Shown in pieces: positions 1 to 6,842 of a stretch of 7,380 bases of DNA. This stretch comes from Acidobacteriota bacterium (GTDB taxonomy: Bacteria; Acidobacteriota; Thermoanaerobaculia; Multivoradales; JAHEKO01): the NCBI GenBank assembly GCA_030610025.1, contig JAUWSP010000128.1, positions 1-7,380 of the forward strand, in the 5' to 3' direction. The position numbers and the translations under genes are program-made. Under the pieces are notes generated by a model, which worked only from the letters and a program-made list of their open reading frames with translations, was not told the origin of the DNA and did no database searches. Position 1 is the first letter of the stretch; every line of letters starts with the position of its first letter.

Positions 1-1088
1 AAATCGACATTCGGATAGAGCTTTCGCTCGACGAAGTAGTCGTCCTTGAGCGCGATCTCCTCGAGATTCCGGGCGATGTCCAGCAGGGGATCGTCCACTC
101 CCAACGCGTCCAGGACCTGGTCTGCCGACTCTCGGAGCAGCTGCGCCCGGGGATCGTAGTTCTTGTAGACGCGATGCCCAAAACCCATGAGACGGAAGCC
201 CGACTCTTTGTCTTTGGCCATGTCCATGTACTTCTGATAGTTGCCGCCGTCCTTGCGGATCAGATCGAGCATCTCGATCACCTTCTGATTGGCACCGCCG
301 TGCAGCGGTCCCGACAGCGCGCTGATGCCGGCTGAGATCGAAGCGAAGAGGCTGGCCTCGCTGCTGCCCACCATTCTCACGGTGGACGTGCTGCAGTTCT
401 GCTCGTGGTCCGCATGCAGGATCAGGAGCAGGTTGAGCGCCGAGTTCACGACAGCCGGAACCTCGTAGGGCTCGGTGGGCACCGAGAACATCATGTACAG
501 GAAGTTCTCGGTATAGGACAGGTCGTTGCGTGGATAGACGAACGGCTGACCGACGGACTTCTTGTACGAGAAGGCCGCGATGGTGCTCACCTTGGCAATG
601 AGTCGGATGATATTCCGGTTGATGTCCGCTTCTGTGGTCGTATCCCGGTAGTAGTTGGACAGAGCGGCTACCATCGATGACAGAACCGCCATCGGATGGG
701 AGTTCGGCGGAAAGCCTTCGAAGAACTTCTTCATGTCTTCGTGCAGCAGGGTGTGGCGCGTCAGCGCCACCCGAAAATCATCGTACTCTCCAGCCGAAGG
801 GAGCCGACCGTAGACCAGCAGGTAGCAGACCTCTGCAAAGCTGGCGGCCGCCGCGATCTGCTCGATCGGGTAGCCCCGGTAACGCAGGATTCCCTTCTCA
901 CCATCGATGAAGGTGATCGCGCTCGAGCAGGACCCGGTGTTGCCGTAGCCCGGATCGTAGGTGATCAGGCCGGTATTGGCTCGCAGCTTTCGGACATCGA
1001 GTCCGACCTCGCTCTCCGTTCCGACGACGGCCTTCATTTCATAGTCGATCTCGCCCAGGTTCAGCTTAGCCAATTTCTCATCAGTCAT
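1..1088 (-). CDS. gltA: Citrate synthase, C-terminus cut by the window edge
   Basis: Condenses acetyl-CoA with oxaloacetate to give citrate, the entry step of the TCA cycle, in the cytoplasm. The minus-strand frame is open from ATG at 1088 to base 1, giving 362 complete codons. It begins MTDEKLAKLN and continues with the citrate synthase landmarks YRGYPIEQIA, PNSHPMAVLSS, GPLHGGANQ and GFGHRVYKNYDPRA. The three catalytic residues are visible: His263 in PLHGG, His305 in GFGHR and Asp362 in YPNVD, the last complete codon in the window. This spacing matches E. coli GltA (H264, H305, D362), so about 65 residues are missing. The start is supported by GGAG (1095-1098) six bases upstream and by the usual N-terminal length. 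The sequence resembles the hexameric Gram-negative type. A 2-methylcitrate synthase is less likely given this type and the acnA neighbour. Transcription probably starts at the promoter at 1191-1219. Confidence 0.96.
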   Translation of the reverse strand, partial: MTDEKLAKLNLGEIDYEMKAVVGTESEVGLDVRKLRANTGLITYDPGYGNTGSCSSAITFIDGEKGILRYRGYPIEQIAAAASFAEVCYLLVYGRLPSAGEYDDFRVALTRHTLLHEDMKKFFEGFPPNSHPMAVLSSMVAALSNYYRDTTTEADINRNIIRLIAKVSTIAAFSYKKSVGQPFVYPRNDLSYTENFLYMMFSVPTEPYEVPAVVNSALNLLLILHADHEQNCSTSTVRMVGSSEASLFASISAGISALSGPLHGGANQKVIEMLDLIRKDGGNYQKYMDMAKDKESGFRLMGFGHRVYKNYDPRAQLLRESADQVLDALGVDDPLLDIARNLEEIALKDDYFVERKLYPNVD

Positions 1089-1150
1089 TGGAATCTCCAC
1101 AGTTGCTGCACAGCAGGCGCTCTGCGCGTTGCGAAATATTAGGGGCCGAT

Positions 1151-1172
1151 TCGAGCGAGCTGACTCGAGCGA
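1151..1172. repeat. Short direct repeat in the gltA leader
   Basis: TCGAGCGA occurs at 1151-1158 and 1165-1172, separated by six bases, within the predicted untranslated leader of gltA (downstream of the candidate start site near 1184). The copies are perfect but short, and TCGAG is a frequent word in this genome, so the repeat may mean nothing. Confidence 0.25.
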
Positions 1173-1190
1173 CACAGGAATCGCCGACGA

Positions 1191-1219
1191 ATTCTATCCT
1201 TCGATCCGAGGTCGCGCAA
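1191..1219 (-). promoter_or_regulatory. Candidate sigma70 promoter of gltA
   Basis: Read on the minus strand, TTGCGC (1214-1219) is followed after exactly 17 bases by TAGAAT (1191-1196). The -10 matches TATAAT at 5 of 6 positions; the -35 matches only in TTG. Transcription would start near 1184, giving a leader of about 95 bases before the gltA ATG. It lies in the 171-bp gap after the epimerase stop codon, where a gltA promoter is expected. A second AT-rich patch nearer the gene (CCTAATATTT, minus strand) lacks a matching -35. Position and spacing are seen; activity is inferred. Confidence 0.5.
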
Positions 1220-1234
1220 TCACCCCGAGGTCGC
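1206..1234. repeat. Tandem 10-bp direct repeat over the gltA -35 region
   Basis: The plus-strand 10-mer CCGAGGTCGC occurs at 1206-1215 and again at 1225-1234, 19 bp apart start to start. One copy lies in the spacer and touches the -35 hexamer; the other lies just upstream of the -35. Two same-facing copies about two helical turns apart at a promoter is an arrangement used by transcription factor sites, but no known regulator is recognised. A chance match in GC-rich DNA is possible. Confidence 0.4.
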
Positions 1235-1259
1235 CCAGACGGGCCCTGGTCGGAGTCTC

Positions 1260-2234
1260 TCAGAGGTTTCTCAAGAACTCGATCGTGGGTGGCAACCCGT
1301 CATCCAGACCGCGCGGATGCCAATCGAGCTCCTGCCTCGCCAGTGAGTCGTCGAAACACCATTGGCGCTGCAAGCTCTTGAGATGCTGCTTGCTCACCGG
1401 CTGACGCTTGCCACGCAATCGGTACAGAGCATCCATCGCCGTCAGGAGCCACCACGCCGCCCCGGCCGAGATCCGTAGGCGAGGGGGTGAAGCACCCGTC
1501 AAAGCACAGACCTTGGTGACCGCTTCTTCAATCGTCGCAACGTCACCCGTCATCAAGAAGTCCTGGCCCGGTGCGGCCCTCTTCATGAGCCGATCGATCC
1601 CATCCACCAGGTCATCCAGATAGACCCAGCTGGTCTTCAGCCTGGCTCCGATGAGGGCGGGCAGGCGACCCTTCACCGCCAGCCGGATGAGCGAATTGAT
1701 GCCCCTCTTGCCTCCCGGCGGTCCGTAGACCAGACTGGGATAGACGGTATTCACCGACAGCCCTTTGGCCGCCCAACCTTGTACGGCCTGCTCTGCTGCA
1801 TGTTTGGTGGAGCTGTAGTCGGTAGGAAAAGGCAGTTGCGGCGCCGAATCCTCGCGCGCCGCAGAGCCATCACGCGGGCTGCCGCCGAAATAGGCCATCG
1901 ACGAGATCGATAGAAAGCGGCCGACACCCACCTCGAAGGCGGTTCCAGCCACCGTGTCGCTGCCCAGGACATTGGCCCGCCGCATCTCCTCGGGCCCGCC
2001 ACGGGGGTCGATCATGGCCGCTGCGTGCACGACCCAATCGCTCCTGGACATCGCCTCGCGCAGGCTGTCCGGATCGGTAATGTCGCCCACGTGGCACTGA
2101 ACACCCAGGGCTTCGAGCTCCCGTCGATCGCTCGTGGGCCTCACCAAAGCGTCCACCTCGTGTCCCTGATCGATCCAAAGCCGACTCAGAGCACTACCGA
2201 TATAGCCACTGGCACCCGTAATGAAAATCCGCAT
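1260..2234 (-). CDS. Extended SDR: NAD-dependent epimerase/reductase of unknown substrate
   Basis: A 324-residue extended short-chain dehydrogenase/reductase, probably cytoplasmic. The N-terminus MRIFITGASGYIG carries the dinucleotide-binding GxxGxxG (Gly7, Gly10, Gly13). It is followed by VGDITD (49-54), VVHAAA (68-73), the catalytic Ser region SISSMA (109-114) and YSSTK, with catalytic Tyr140 and Lys144. YPSLVYGPPGG (165-175) and SWVYLDDLVDGI (202-213) are typical of the dihydroflavonol-reductase/3-beta-HSD-like branch, as is the C-terminal WCFDDSLARQELDWHP (292-307). The frame can be extended to a TTG at 2288, but the added 18 residues precede the beta strand that normally opens the fold. 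The ATG at 2234 has AAGG four bases upstream, so I prefer it. Sugar, sterol, flavonoid-like or other substrates cannot be told apart from sequence. Neighbours are the TCA genes acnA (245 bp upstream) and gltA (171 bp downstream), with no obvious biochemical link. Confidence 0.88.
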   Translation of the reverse strand: MRIFITGASGYIGSALSRLWIDQGHEVDALVRPTSDRRELEALGVQCHVGDITDPDSLREAMSRSDWVVHAAAMIDPRGGPEEMRRANVLGSDTVAGTAFEVGVGRFLSISSMAYFGGSPRDGSAAREDSAPQLPFPTDYSSTKHAAEQAVQGWAAKGLSVNTVYPSLVYGPPGGKRGINSLIRLAVKGRLPALIGARLKTSWVYLDDLVDGIDRLMKRAAPGQDFLMTGDVATIEEAVTKVCALTGASPPRLRISAGAAWWLLTAMDALYRLRGKRQPVSKQHLKSLQRQWCFDDSLARQELDWHPRGLDDGLPPTIEFLRNL

Positions 2235-2326
2235 TTTTCCTTGTTTTCCAGGCCTCGAGAGGGATCCGATCGGTCTAATTTCAACCAACGGGAATCCAAA
2301 CGGCCGGTTTCAACGTTATTAGGGGT

Positions 2327-2394
2327 GAACGGTTGCAGTTGGGAGCTGGGACCGTTCCAGGGTCGCAAGACTCTGCATATCCTCTTCAGCTCCC
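2327..2394 (+). other. Structured intergenic segment with two overlapping inverted repeats
   Basis: This lies in the gene-free gap 2235-2479. GAACGGT (2327-2333) pairs perfectly with ACCGTTC (2351-2357). GGGAGCTG (2341-2348), inside the loop of that hairpin, pairs perfectly with CAGCTCCC (2387-2394). The two helices interleave, so they would form a pseudoknot or be alternatives to each other. A strong plus-strand terminator begins nine bases later. No start codon with a ribosome site and no clear plus-strand promoter was found: TCTAAT at 2274-2279 resembles a -10 but has no -35 at a normal distance. It could be a small plus-strand RNA, a 3' UTR structure of acnA or leader of the epimerase gene on the minus strand, or chance. 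I do not recognise an RNA family. Confidence 0.3.
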
Positions 2395-2402
2395 TCTCCT
2401 CC

Positions 2403-2438
2403 CCCCGTGCCGGCTCCCTCCCCGGCACGGGGCTTTTT
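2403..2438 (+). terminator. Strong intrinsic terminator facing right, away from the gene direction
   Basis: CCCCGTGCCGG (2403-2413) and CCGGCACGGGG (2422-2432) form a perfect 11-bp, GC-rich stem with an 8-base loop, followed by C and five T (2434-2438). This is a classic rho-independent terminator for plus-strand transcription. Read on the minus strand, the same stem is followed by a purine-rich run with no U tract, so it is not a normal terminator for acnA, which ends 42 bases to the right. No plus-strand gene exists in the window for it to serve. It may stop antisense transcription from entering acnA, end a small RNA, or act only as a protective hairpin at the 3' end of acnA mRNA. Confidence 0.65.
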
Positions 2439-2479
2439 CGTACCGGGCTTTCTACTCACCAGGCTCATTGCCTTGCTCT

Positions 2480-5218
2480 TCAGTCCGTCTCGAGCAGCTG
2501 TCTCAGCACGTACTGCAGGATGCCACCATTGCTGAAGTAGAGAACCTCCTGCGGCGTATCCAACCGGACACGCACCTTGAAGTCCCGCTCTTCGCCTTCT
2601 TGGCCCACCGCTGTCACTCCCACTTCGAGGTTCTCTTCGAAGCCGCCCGACAGGCGATCTCCGATGTTTTGGATGGTGAACTGCTCATGGCCCGTGAGAT
2701 CCAGGGAACCCGTAGATTCGCCTGGCAGGAATTCCAGGGGCAGGATCCCCATTCCAACCAGGTTGCTACGGTGAATTCGCTCGAAGCTCTCGGCAATCAC
2801 TGCCCGGACGCCCAGCAGTGCCGGGCCCTTGGCAGCCCAGTCGCGAGACGAGCCGGTCCCGTACTCCTTGCCCGCCAGTACGATCAAGGGGACGCCCTCT
2901 TCCTGGTACTGCATGGCCGCATCGAAGATGGTCATCGGCACCGCATCGGGCAGGTGGAGCGTAAATCCTCCCTCCAACGACGGGACGAGGCGATTCCGGA
3001 AGCGTACGTTCGCAAAGGTGCCGCGCATCATGACTTCGTGATTGCCCCGGCGTGATCCGTAGGAGTTGAAATCCCGTGGCTCGACACCCCGCTCCACCAG
3101 GTAACGGCCAGCGGGGCTATCCGCACTGATGGCGCCGGCCGGCGAAATATGATCCGTCGTAATGGAGTCGCCGACAACGGCGAGCGCTCTTGCCGCCTCG
3201 ATGCCCTGGACGGCCGGTGGCTCTGGTGGCAGGTCGACGAAGTACGGTGGCAGCTTCACATAGGTCGAGGCCGGGTCCCAGGCGTAGGTGTCGCCTTCTG
3301 GAACCGGCATCGCGACCCACTGCTCATCGCCTTCGAAGACCTGCCCGTACTCCTTGGTGAACATCTCAGAATGCAGAGCGCTGCCGACCATCTCTGCGAC
3401 CTCTGCTCGAGAGGGCCAGATCTCCTTGAGATAAACAGGTTCACCATCGCTATCGGTCCCAAGCGGCTCGTTGTAGAGATCCACATCGATGCTGCCGGCC
3501 AGGGCGTAGGCCACAACCAACGGGGGTGAGGCCAGGTAGTTGGCCCGCACGTCCGAGCTGATGCGTCCTTCGAAGTTGCGATTGCCCGAAAGAACCGACA
3601 CCGCCACCAGATTGTTGGCGCGGATTGCCTCGGAAATGGAAGACGGTAGCGGCCCACTATTACCGATACAGGTCGTGCAACCGTAGCCCACAAGGTTGAA
3701 ACGCAAGGCATCCAGGAAGGGTAGAAGGCCCGCTTCTTCCAGATAGTCGGTGACCACCTTGGATCCAGGCGCCAGGCTGGTCTTGACCCAGGGCTTGGTC
3801 TCGAGGCCCTTTTCGACAGCCTTCTTCGCCAGCAGGCCCGCCGCCACCATCACGGACGGATTGGAGGTGTTGGTGCAGCTCGTGATGGCGGCAATGACCA
3901 CCGAGCCGCTACGAAGATCGAACTCCTCGTCGCCAAGCGATGTTCGAACCGCTGTCTCCAGCACGGGCGCTACGGCGAGACCACCCTCTTGAGCCGAAGC
4001 CGCGCCTCCAGTCGGTGCGGTGAGCTGCCCCAACTGACTCGTGAAGGACTGTTTGACGTCCCCTAGCAGAATCCGATCCTGGGGACGCTTCGGGCCCGCC
4101 AGGCTCGCCTCTACAGTCGACAGATCCAGTTCGAGAGTGTCGGAGTATTCGGCATCCGGACTGCTCGGAGTGTGGAAGAGACCCTGCTCCTTCATATAGG
4201 CCTCGACGAGATCGATCTGGTCCTGGGATCGACCCGTGAGTGCCAGGTACTCGAGCGTCGCGTTGTCCACTGGGAAGATGCCGCAGGTGGCACCGTACTC
4301 GGGCGCCATGTTGGCCAGAGTCGCCCGGTCTGCCAGTGGCAGCCCCGCCAGGCCCGGGCCGAAGTACTCGACGAACTTGCCCACGACCCCCCTCTCCCGC
4401 AGCATTTGAGTAACCGTGAGGACGAGGTCGGTGGCTGTCGCGCCCTCGGCCAACTCGCCCACCAGCCGAAACCCGACGACCTGCGGCACCAGCATGGAGA
4501 TGGGTTGGCCGAGCATGGCAGCCTCGGCCTCGATGCCGCCGACGCCCCAACCCAGGATTCCCAGACCATTGATCATGGTGGTGTGAGAATCGGTACCCAC
4601 GAGTGTGTCGGGATAGGCATATGCGGGCTCGCTCCCAGCATCTTCCACCATGACCACCCGACCCAGATACTCGAGGTTCACCTGGTGGCAAATGCCAGTT
4701 CCAGGCGGTACGACCTTGAAGTTATCGAACGCCTTCTGACCCCATTTCAGGAAACCATAGCGCTCTCCGTTGCGTTCGTACTCGAGCTCCTTGTTGATCA
4801 GGAAGGCAGCCGCCGTGCCGTACTCGTCCACCTGTACCGAATGATCGATGACGAGCTCGGCCGGCTGCAACGGATTGATCTTCTTCGGGTCTCCACCCAT
4901 CGCCCGCATGGCGTCGCGCATGGCGGCCAGATCGACGATAGCTGGAACTCCAGTGAAGTCCTGGAGCAGGACCCGGGCTGGCATGAAGGCGATCTCGACC
5001 GACGGCTGTGCCTGCGGATCCCACTTCGCAACTGCCTCTATGTCCTCTGCTGTGACCGCGGCGCCGTCCTCGCGGCGCAGGAGATTCTCGAGCAGGATCC
5101 TCATACTGAATGGCAGTCGACCCAGCGAGAATCCTTGTTTCTCGAGTGCCATGAGCGAAGCGATCCGAAGCTCCTTTCCTGCGAGCTGTATGCTGGTCTT
5201 GGCTGAATAGGTGTCCAT
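2480..5218 (-). CDS. acnA: Aconitate hydratase AcnA (aconitase)
   Basis: Isomerises citrate to isocitrate through cis-aconitate using a [4Fe-4S] cluster; cytoplasmic. The protein is 912 residues, near the usual length of the AcnA/IRP1 class. The N-terminal domain has the AcnA opening [18 protein letters not shown] (35-52) and [20 protein letters not shown] (84-103), then IDHSVQVD (124-131) and [15 protein letters not shown] (206-220). Cluster-binding cysteines are Cys448 (SCTNTSNP), Cys514 and Cys517 (GCTTCIG). The mobile C-terminal domain contains [13 protein letters not shown] (683-695), [14 protein letters not shown] (717-730) and the substrate-binding [12 protein letters not shown] (787-798). 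It ends in [11 protein letters not shown], as AcnA proteins do. No key residue is missing and there is no sign of a frameshift. The ATG at 5218 fits the family N-terminus and is preceded by AGAGGA (5221-5226), rather close, with AAAGG a little further upstream. gltA, encoding the preceding TCA step, is two genes downstream. Confidence 0.97.
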   Translation of the reverse strand: MDTYSAKTSIQLAGKELRIASLMALEKQGFSLGRLPFSMRILLENLLRREDGAAVTAEDIEAVAKWDPQAQPSVEIAFMPARVLLQDFTGVPAIVDLAAMRDAMRAMGGDPKKINPLQPAELVIDHSVQVDEYGTAAAFLINKELEYERNGERYGFLKWGQKAFDNFKVVPPGTGICHQVNLEYLGRVVMVEDAGSEPAYAYPDTLVGTDSHTTMINGLGILGWGVGGIEAEAAMLGQPISMLVPQVVGFRLVGELAEGATATDLVLTVTQMLRERGVVGKFVEYFGPGLAGLPLADRATLANMAPEYGATCGIFPVDNATLEYLALTGRSQDQIDLVEAYMKEQGLFHTPSSPDAEYSDTLELDLSTVEASLAGPKRPQDRILLGDVKQSFTSQLGQLTAPTGGAASAQEGGLAVAPVLETAVRTSLGDEEFDLRSGSVVIAAITSCTNTSNPSVMVAAGLLAKKAVEKGLETKPWVKTSLAPGSKVVTDYLEEAGLLPFLDALRFNLVGYGCTTCIGNSGPLPSSISEAIRANNLVAVSVLSGNRNFEGRISSDVRANYLASPPLVVAYALAGSIDVDLYNEPLGTDSDGEPVYLKEIWPSRAEVAEMVGSALHSEMFTKEYGQVFEGDEQWVAMPVPEGDTYAWDPASTYVKLPPYFVDLPPEPPAVQGIEAARALAVVGDSITTDHISPAGAISADSPAGRYLVERGVEPRDFNSYGSRRGNHEVMMRGTFANVRFRNRLVPSLEGGFTLHLPDAVPMTIFDAAMQYQEEGVPLIVLAGKEYGTGSSRDWAAKGPALLGVRAVIAESFERIHRSNLVGMGILPLEFLPGESTGSLDLTGHEQFTIQNIGDRLSGGFEENLEVGVTAVGQEGEERDFKVRVRLDTPQEVLYFSNGGILQYVLRQLLETD

Positions 5219-5243
5219 CGTCCTCTACCTTTCTGATCGAGTC

Positions 5244-5259
5244 GTTACGTCGGAGTTAC
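5244..5259. repeat. GTTAC-N6-GTTAC tandem half-sites in the acnA leader
   Basis: GTTAC occurs at 5244-5248 and 5255-5259, 11 bp apart, about one helical turn (GTAAC-N6-GTAAC on the coding strand of acnA). It lies 26-41 bp upstream of the acnA ATG. Same-facing half-sites one turn apart are the form bound by many dimeric response regulators, but the sites are short and no specific regulator can be named. Confidence 0.3.
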
Positions 5260-5302
5260 CGATGAGTATCGCCCGAGCCCTCGCGGCGACATCAGAGGGA
5301 AC

Positions 5303-5331
5303 AAGATAACGCAATCCCCGGGATGTTGCAC
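5303..5331 (-). promoter_or_regulatory. Weak candidate promoter for acnA
   Basis: On the minus strand, GTGCAA (5326-5331) is followed after 17 bases by TATCTT (5303-5308). The -10 matches 4 of 6 consensus positions and the -35 only 3 of 6. Transcription would start near 5296, giving a leader of about 78 bases. It is the best spaced pair in the 156-bp gap upstream of acnA, but the match is poor and the -35 lies in the loop of the hairpin at 5316-5344. Confidence 0.25.
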
Positions 5332-5344
5332 CTGAGACCCGGGG
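5316..5344 (-). terminator. Hairpin after the hydrolase gene, possible weak terminator
   Basis: About 30 bases after the stop codon of the lipoprotein hydrolase, CCCCGGG (5338-5344, read on the minus strand) pairs perfectly with CCCGGGG (5316-5322) around a 15-base loop. The following minus-strand sequence (ATTGCGTTATCTTGTT) is half T but has no continuous U tract. It could partly terminate the transporter-hydrolase transcript before acnA. CCCGGG is itself a palindrome, so the stem may be less meaningful than it looks. Confidence 0.35.
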
Positions 5345-5374
5345 CTCGGAGCTCGCGGCCTGGCCTTCTACGGC

Positions 5375-6841
5375 CTAGTTGTCGAGGTAGCCCAGCGCTT
5401 CGAGGCGCTCTCGCAGGTCGTCGTCCAGCTCGACCGGAGCCGACTGATCGAGGCCCAGGCGCGCCCGAAGCTCCAAGGCCTTGGCAAGCTCTGTTTGCAC
5501 TGGTCCCTCGATCTCGTTGATCAACAGCGGTTGCATTTCCCTGGGATCGGCATCGAGCTGATAAAGCCAGCTGGGAACGGTCGCTCCCTTCTGTAGGAGC
5601 TTGCGATCTCCCGTTCTCAGCGCGCGGAGGGACTCTCCGTCAACGAACAACTCCGAAAGTGATGGTACAGCAGGCATGCTCGAGCCTTGGAGGAGCGGGC
5701 TCAGGTCACGACCCTGGATCTCCAGGTCCCATTCGAGACCGGCAGCAGCGGCCAAAGTGGGCATGATGTCGATCAGTCGCACCTGGTCCTGGATCACTGA
5801 CCCGGCGCTCACGCGGCCAGGCCAATGCACGATCATCGGCACCCTGATCATCTCGTCGAACAGCGTTCGTCGATGACCCTTCCCGCCATGCTCGAAGAAC
5901 TCCTCGCCATGATCGGCGGTGACTACCGTGAGAGCGTTGTCCAGAAGGCCACGACTTTCCAGGGCATCGAAGATCAGGCGTAGATGATCGTCGGTGAAGC
6001 GGATCTCTCCATCGTAGAGAGCGATGAGGTGCTCGAGATCGCGGCGTGCCATCTGCTGAGAGATCGCCGGGTTGGTCGAGAAGCCCTCCACAGTCAGATC
6101 TCCATCGTAGTCAGGATCGAAAAGCTCGACGTACTCCCTGGGCGGGATGTAGTCGTAGTGAACATCCCATAGATGAAGAAACAAGAAGAAGGGCCTCTGC
6201 ACCTGCGTGTCAGCCCACAGGGTGACTTCCTCGAGCGTTCGGGGGGAGGTCACATCGCCGTGGCTCGGATGCCCGTCGAGCTCGAGTCCCTGCCTTACAT
6301 CGTCATCGGAGACCGCCTCCATGGTGGCCGTCATGCAGCTCCGATAGACATCGAACCCCTGGTCGAGTCCAAATGTCGGATGCAAGAAGGGCCCACCAAA
6401 GAAGCCGGCGGTATGGTAGCCACCCTCTCGCGGCACCTCGGCGATCGTGAGGACATCCTGTGCCAGCCTCTGGCCATCATCTGTCAGGCCGTGGGTCGAA
6501 TCGTAGAGACCGCTGAACAGCGCCGCGTGGGAGGGCAACGTCCATGACGTAGTGCTGATGGCGTTCTCGAACCGCACTCCTTCGGCAGCCAGTTGATCCA
6601 TGAAGGGGCTGGTCTCGGGTCGGTAGCCGTAGCAGCCCAGATGGTCGGCACGCAGGCTGTCGATCGAGACCAGGATGATGTCGGGTCGAGGTTGCTCGCC
6701 GGCGCATCCCGCTAACAATAGGGCGGCTCCAACGAACCCTGCACTGCGAGCCGATCCGCCAAGGTACCGTAGGATTTTGCTCAGTCTGACGAGACGCGAA
6801 AGATTCTCGCGATCTGCGGCCGCTCGATGGGGCCTGCGCAT
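5375..6841 (-). CDS. Sulfatase-like (alkaline phosphatase superfamily) lipoprotein, Thr nucleophile type
   Basis: A 488-residue hydrolase or transferase with a PF00884-type fold, predicted to be a lipoprotein outside the inner membrane. A basic N-terminus of about 33 residues precedes a hydrophobic segment and the lipobox LLAGC (42-46); Cys46 is the likely lipidation site, and Ala47 does not suggest inner-membrane retention. Core motifs are LVSIDSLRADHLGCYGY (57-73, metal ligand Asp61), SWTLPSHAALFSG (99-111), LHLWDVHYDYIPP (222-234), VVTADHGEEFFEHGGKGH (306-323, Asp310 and His311 as metal ligands) and FDEMIRVPMIVHWPG (328-342). The C-terminal LEALGYL (480-486) is common in bacterial relatives. 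At the nucleophile site, C/S-x-P-S-R of sulfatases is replaced by T101-L-P-S-H105, so formylglycine formation is not possible and sulfatase activity is doubtful. The frame extends to an ATG at 6910 inside the transporter gene, but the ATG at 6841 has AAGGGAG seven bases upstream and follows the transporter TGA by one base. Substrate unknown. Confidence 0.88.
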   Translation of the reverse strand: MRRPHRAAADRENLSRLVRLSKILRYLGGSARSAGFVGAALLLAGCAGEQPRPDIILVSIDSLRADHLGCYGYRPETSPFMDQLAAEGVRFENAISTTSWTLPSHAALFSGLYDSTHGLTDDGQRLAQDVLTIAEVPREGGYHTAGFFGGPFLHPTFGLDQGFDVYRSCMTATMEAVSDDDVRQGLELDGHPSHGDVTSPRTLEEVTLWADTQVQRPFFLFLHLWDVHYDYIPPREYVELFDPDYDGDLTVEGFSTNPAISQQMARRDLEHLIALYDGEIRFTDDHLRLIFDALESRGLLDNALTVVTADHGEEFFEHGGKGHRRTLFDEMIRVPMIVHWPGRVSAGSVIQDQVRLIDIMPTLAAAAGLEWDLEIQGRDLSPLLQGSSMPAVPSLSELFVDGESLRALRTGDRKLLQKGATVPSWLYQLDADPREMQPLLINEIEGPVQTELAKALELRARLGLDQSAPVELDDDLRERLEALGYLDN

Positions 6842-6842
6842 C

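Noticed and set aside
2235..2288. Longer epimerase form starting at the TTG at 2288
   Set aside because: It adds 18 residues before the Rossmann beta strand and uses a rarer start codon, while the ATG at 2234 gives the normal family N-terminus and has AAGG upstream.
2279..2314. TTTCAAC repeated at 2279-2285 and 2308-2314
   Set aside because: It is only seven bases long, 29 bp apart, and in a locally AT-richer patch. I see no promoter element that it would be placed to regulate.
2333..3055. Plus-strand open frame of 240 codons spanning the terminator and the 3' end of acnA
   Set aside because: It reads straight through the strong plus-strand terminator, mostly mirrors acnA codons, and has no ribosome site or family resemblance.
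3909..4691. Minus-strand open frame of 260 codons within acnA in another frame
   Set aside because: It is the same strand as acnA but out of frame, and its Gly/Arg-rich composition is typical of a shadow frame in GC-rich coding DNA.
4172..5206. Long plus-strand open frame of 344 codons opposite the 5' half of acnA
   Set aside because: It is antisense to an unmistakable aconitase. Its translation shows no recognisable domain, and long antisense open frames are expected opposite GC-rich genes.
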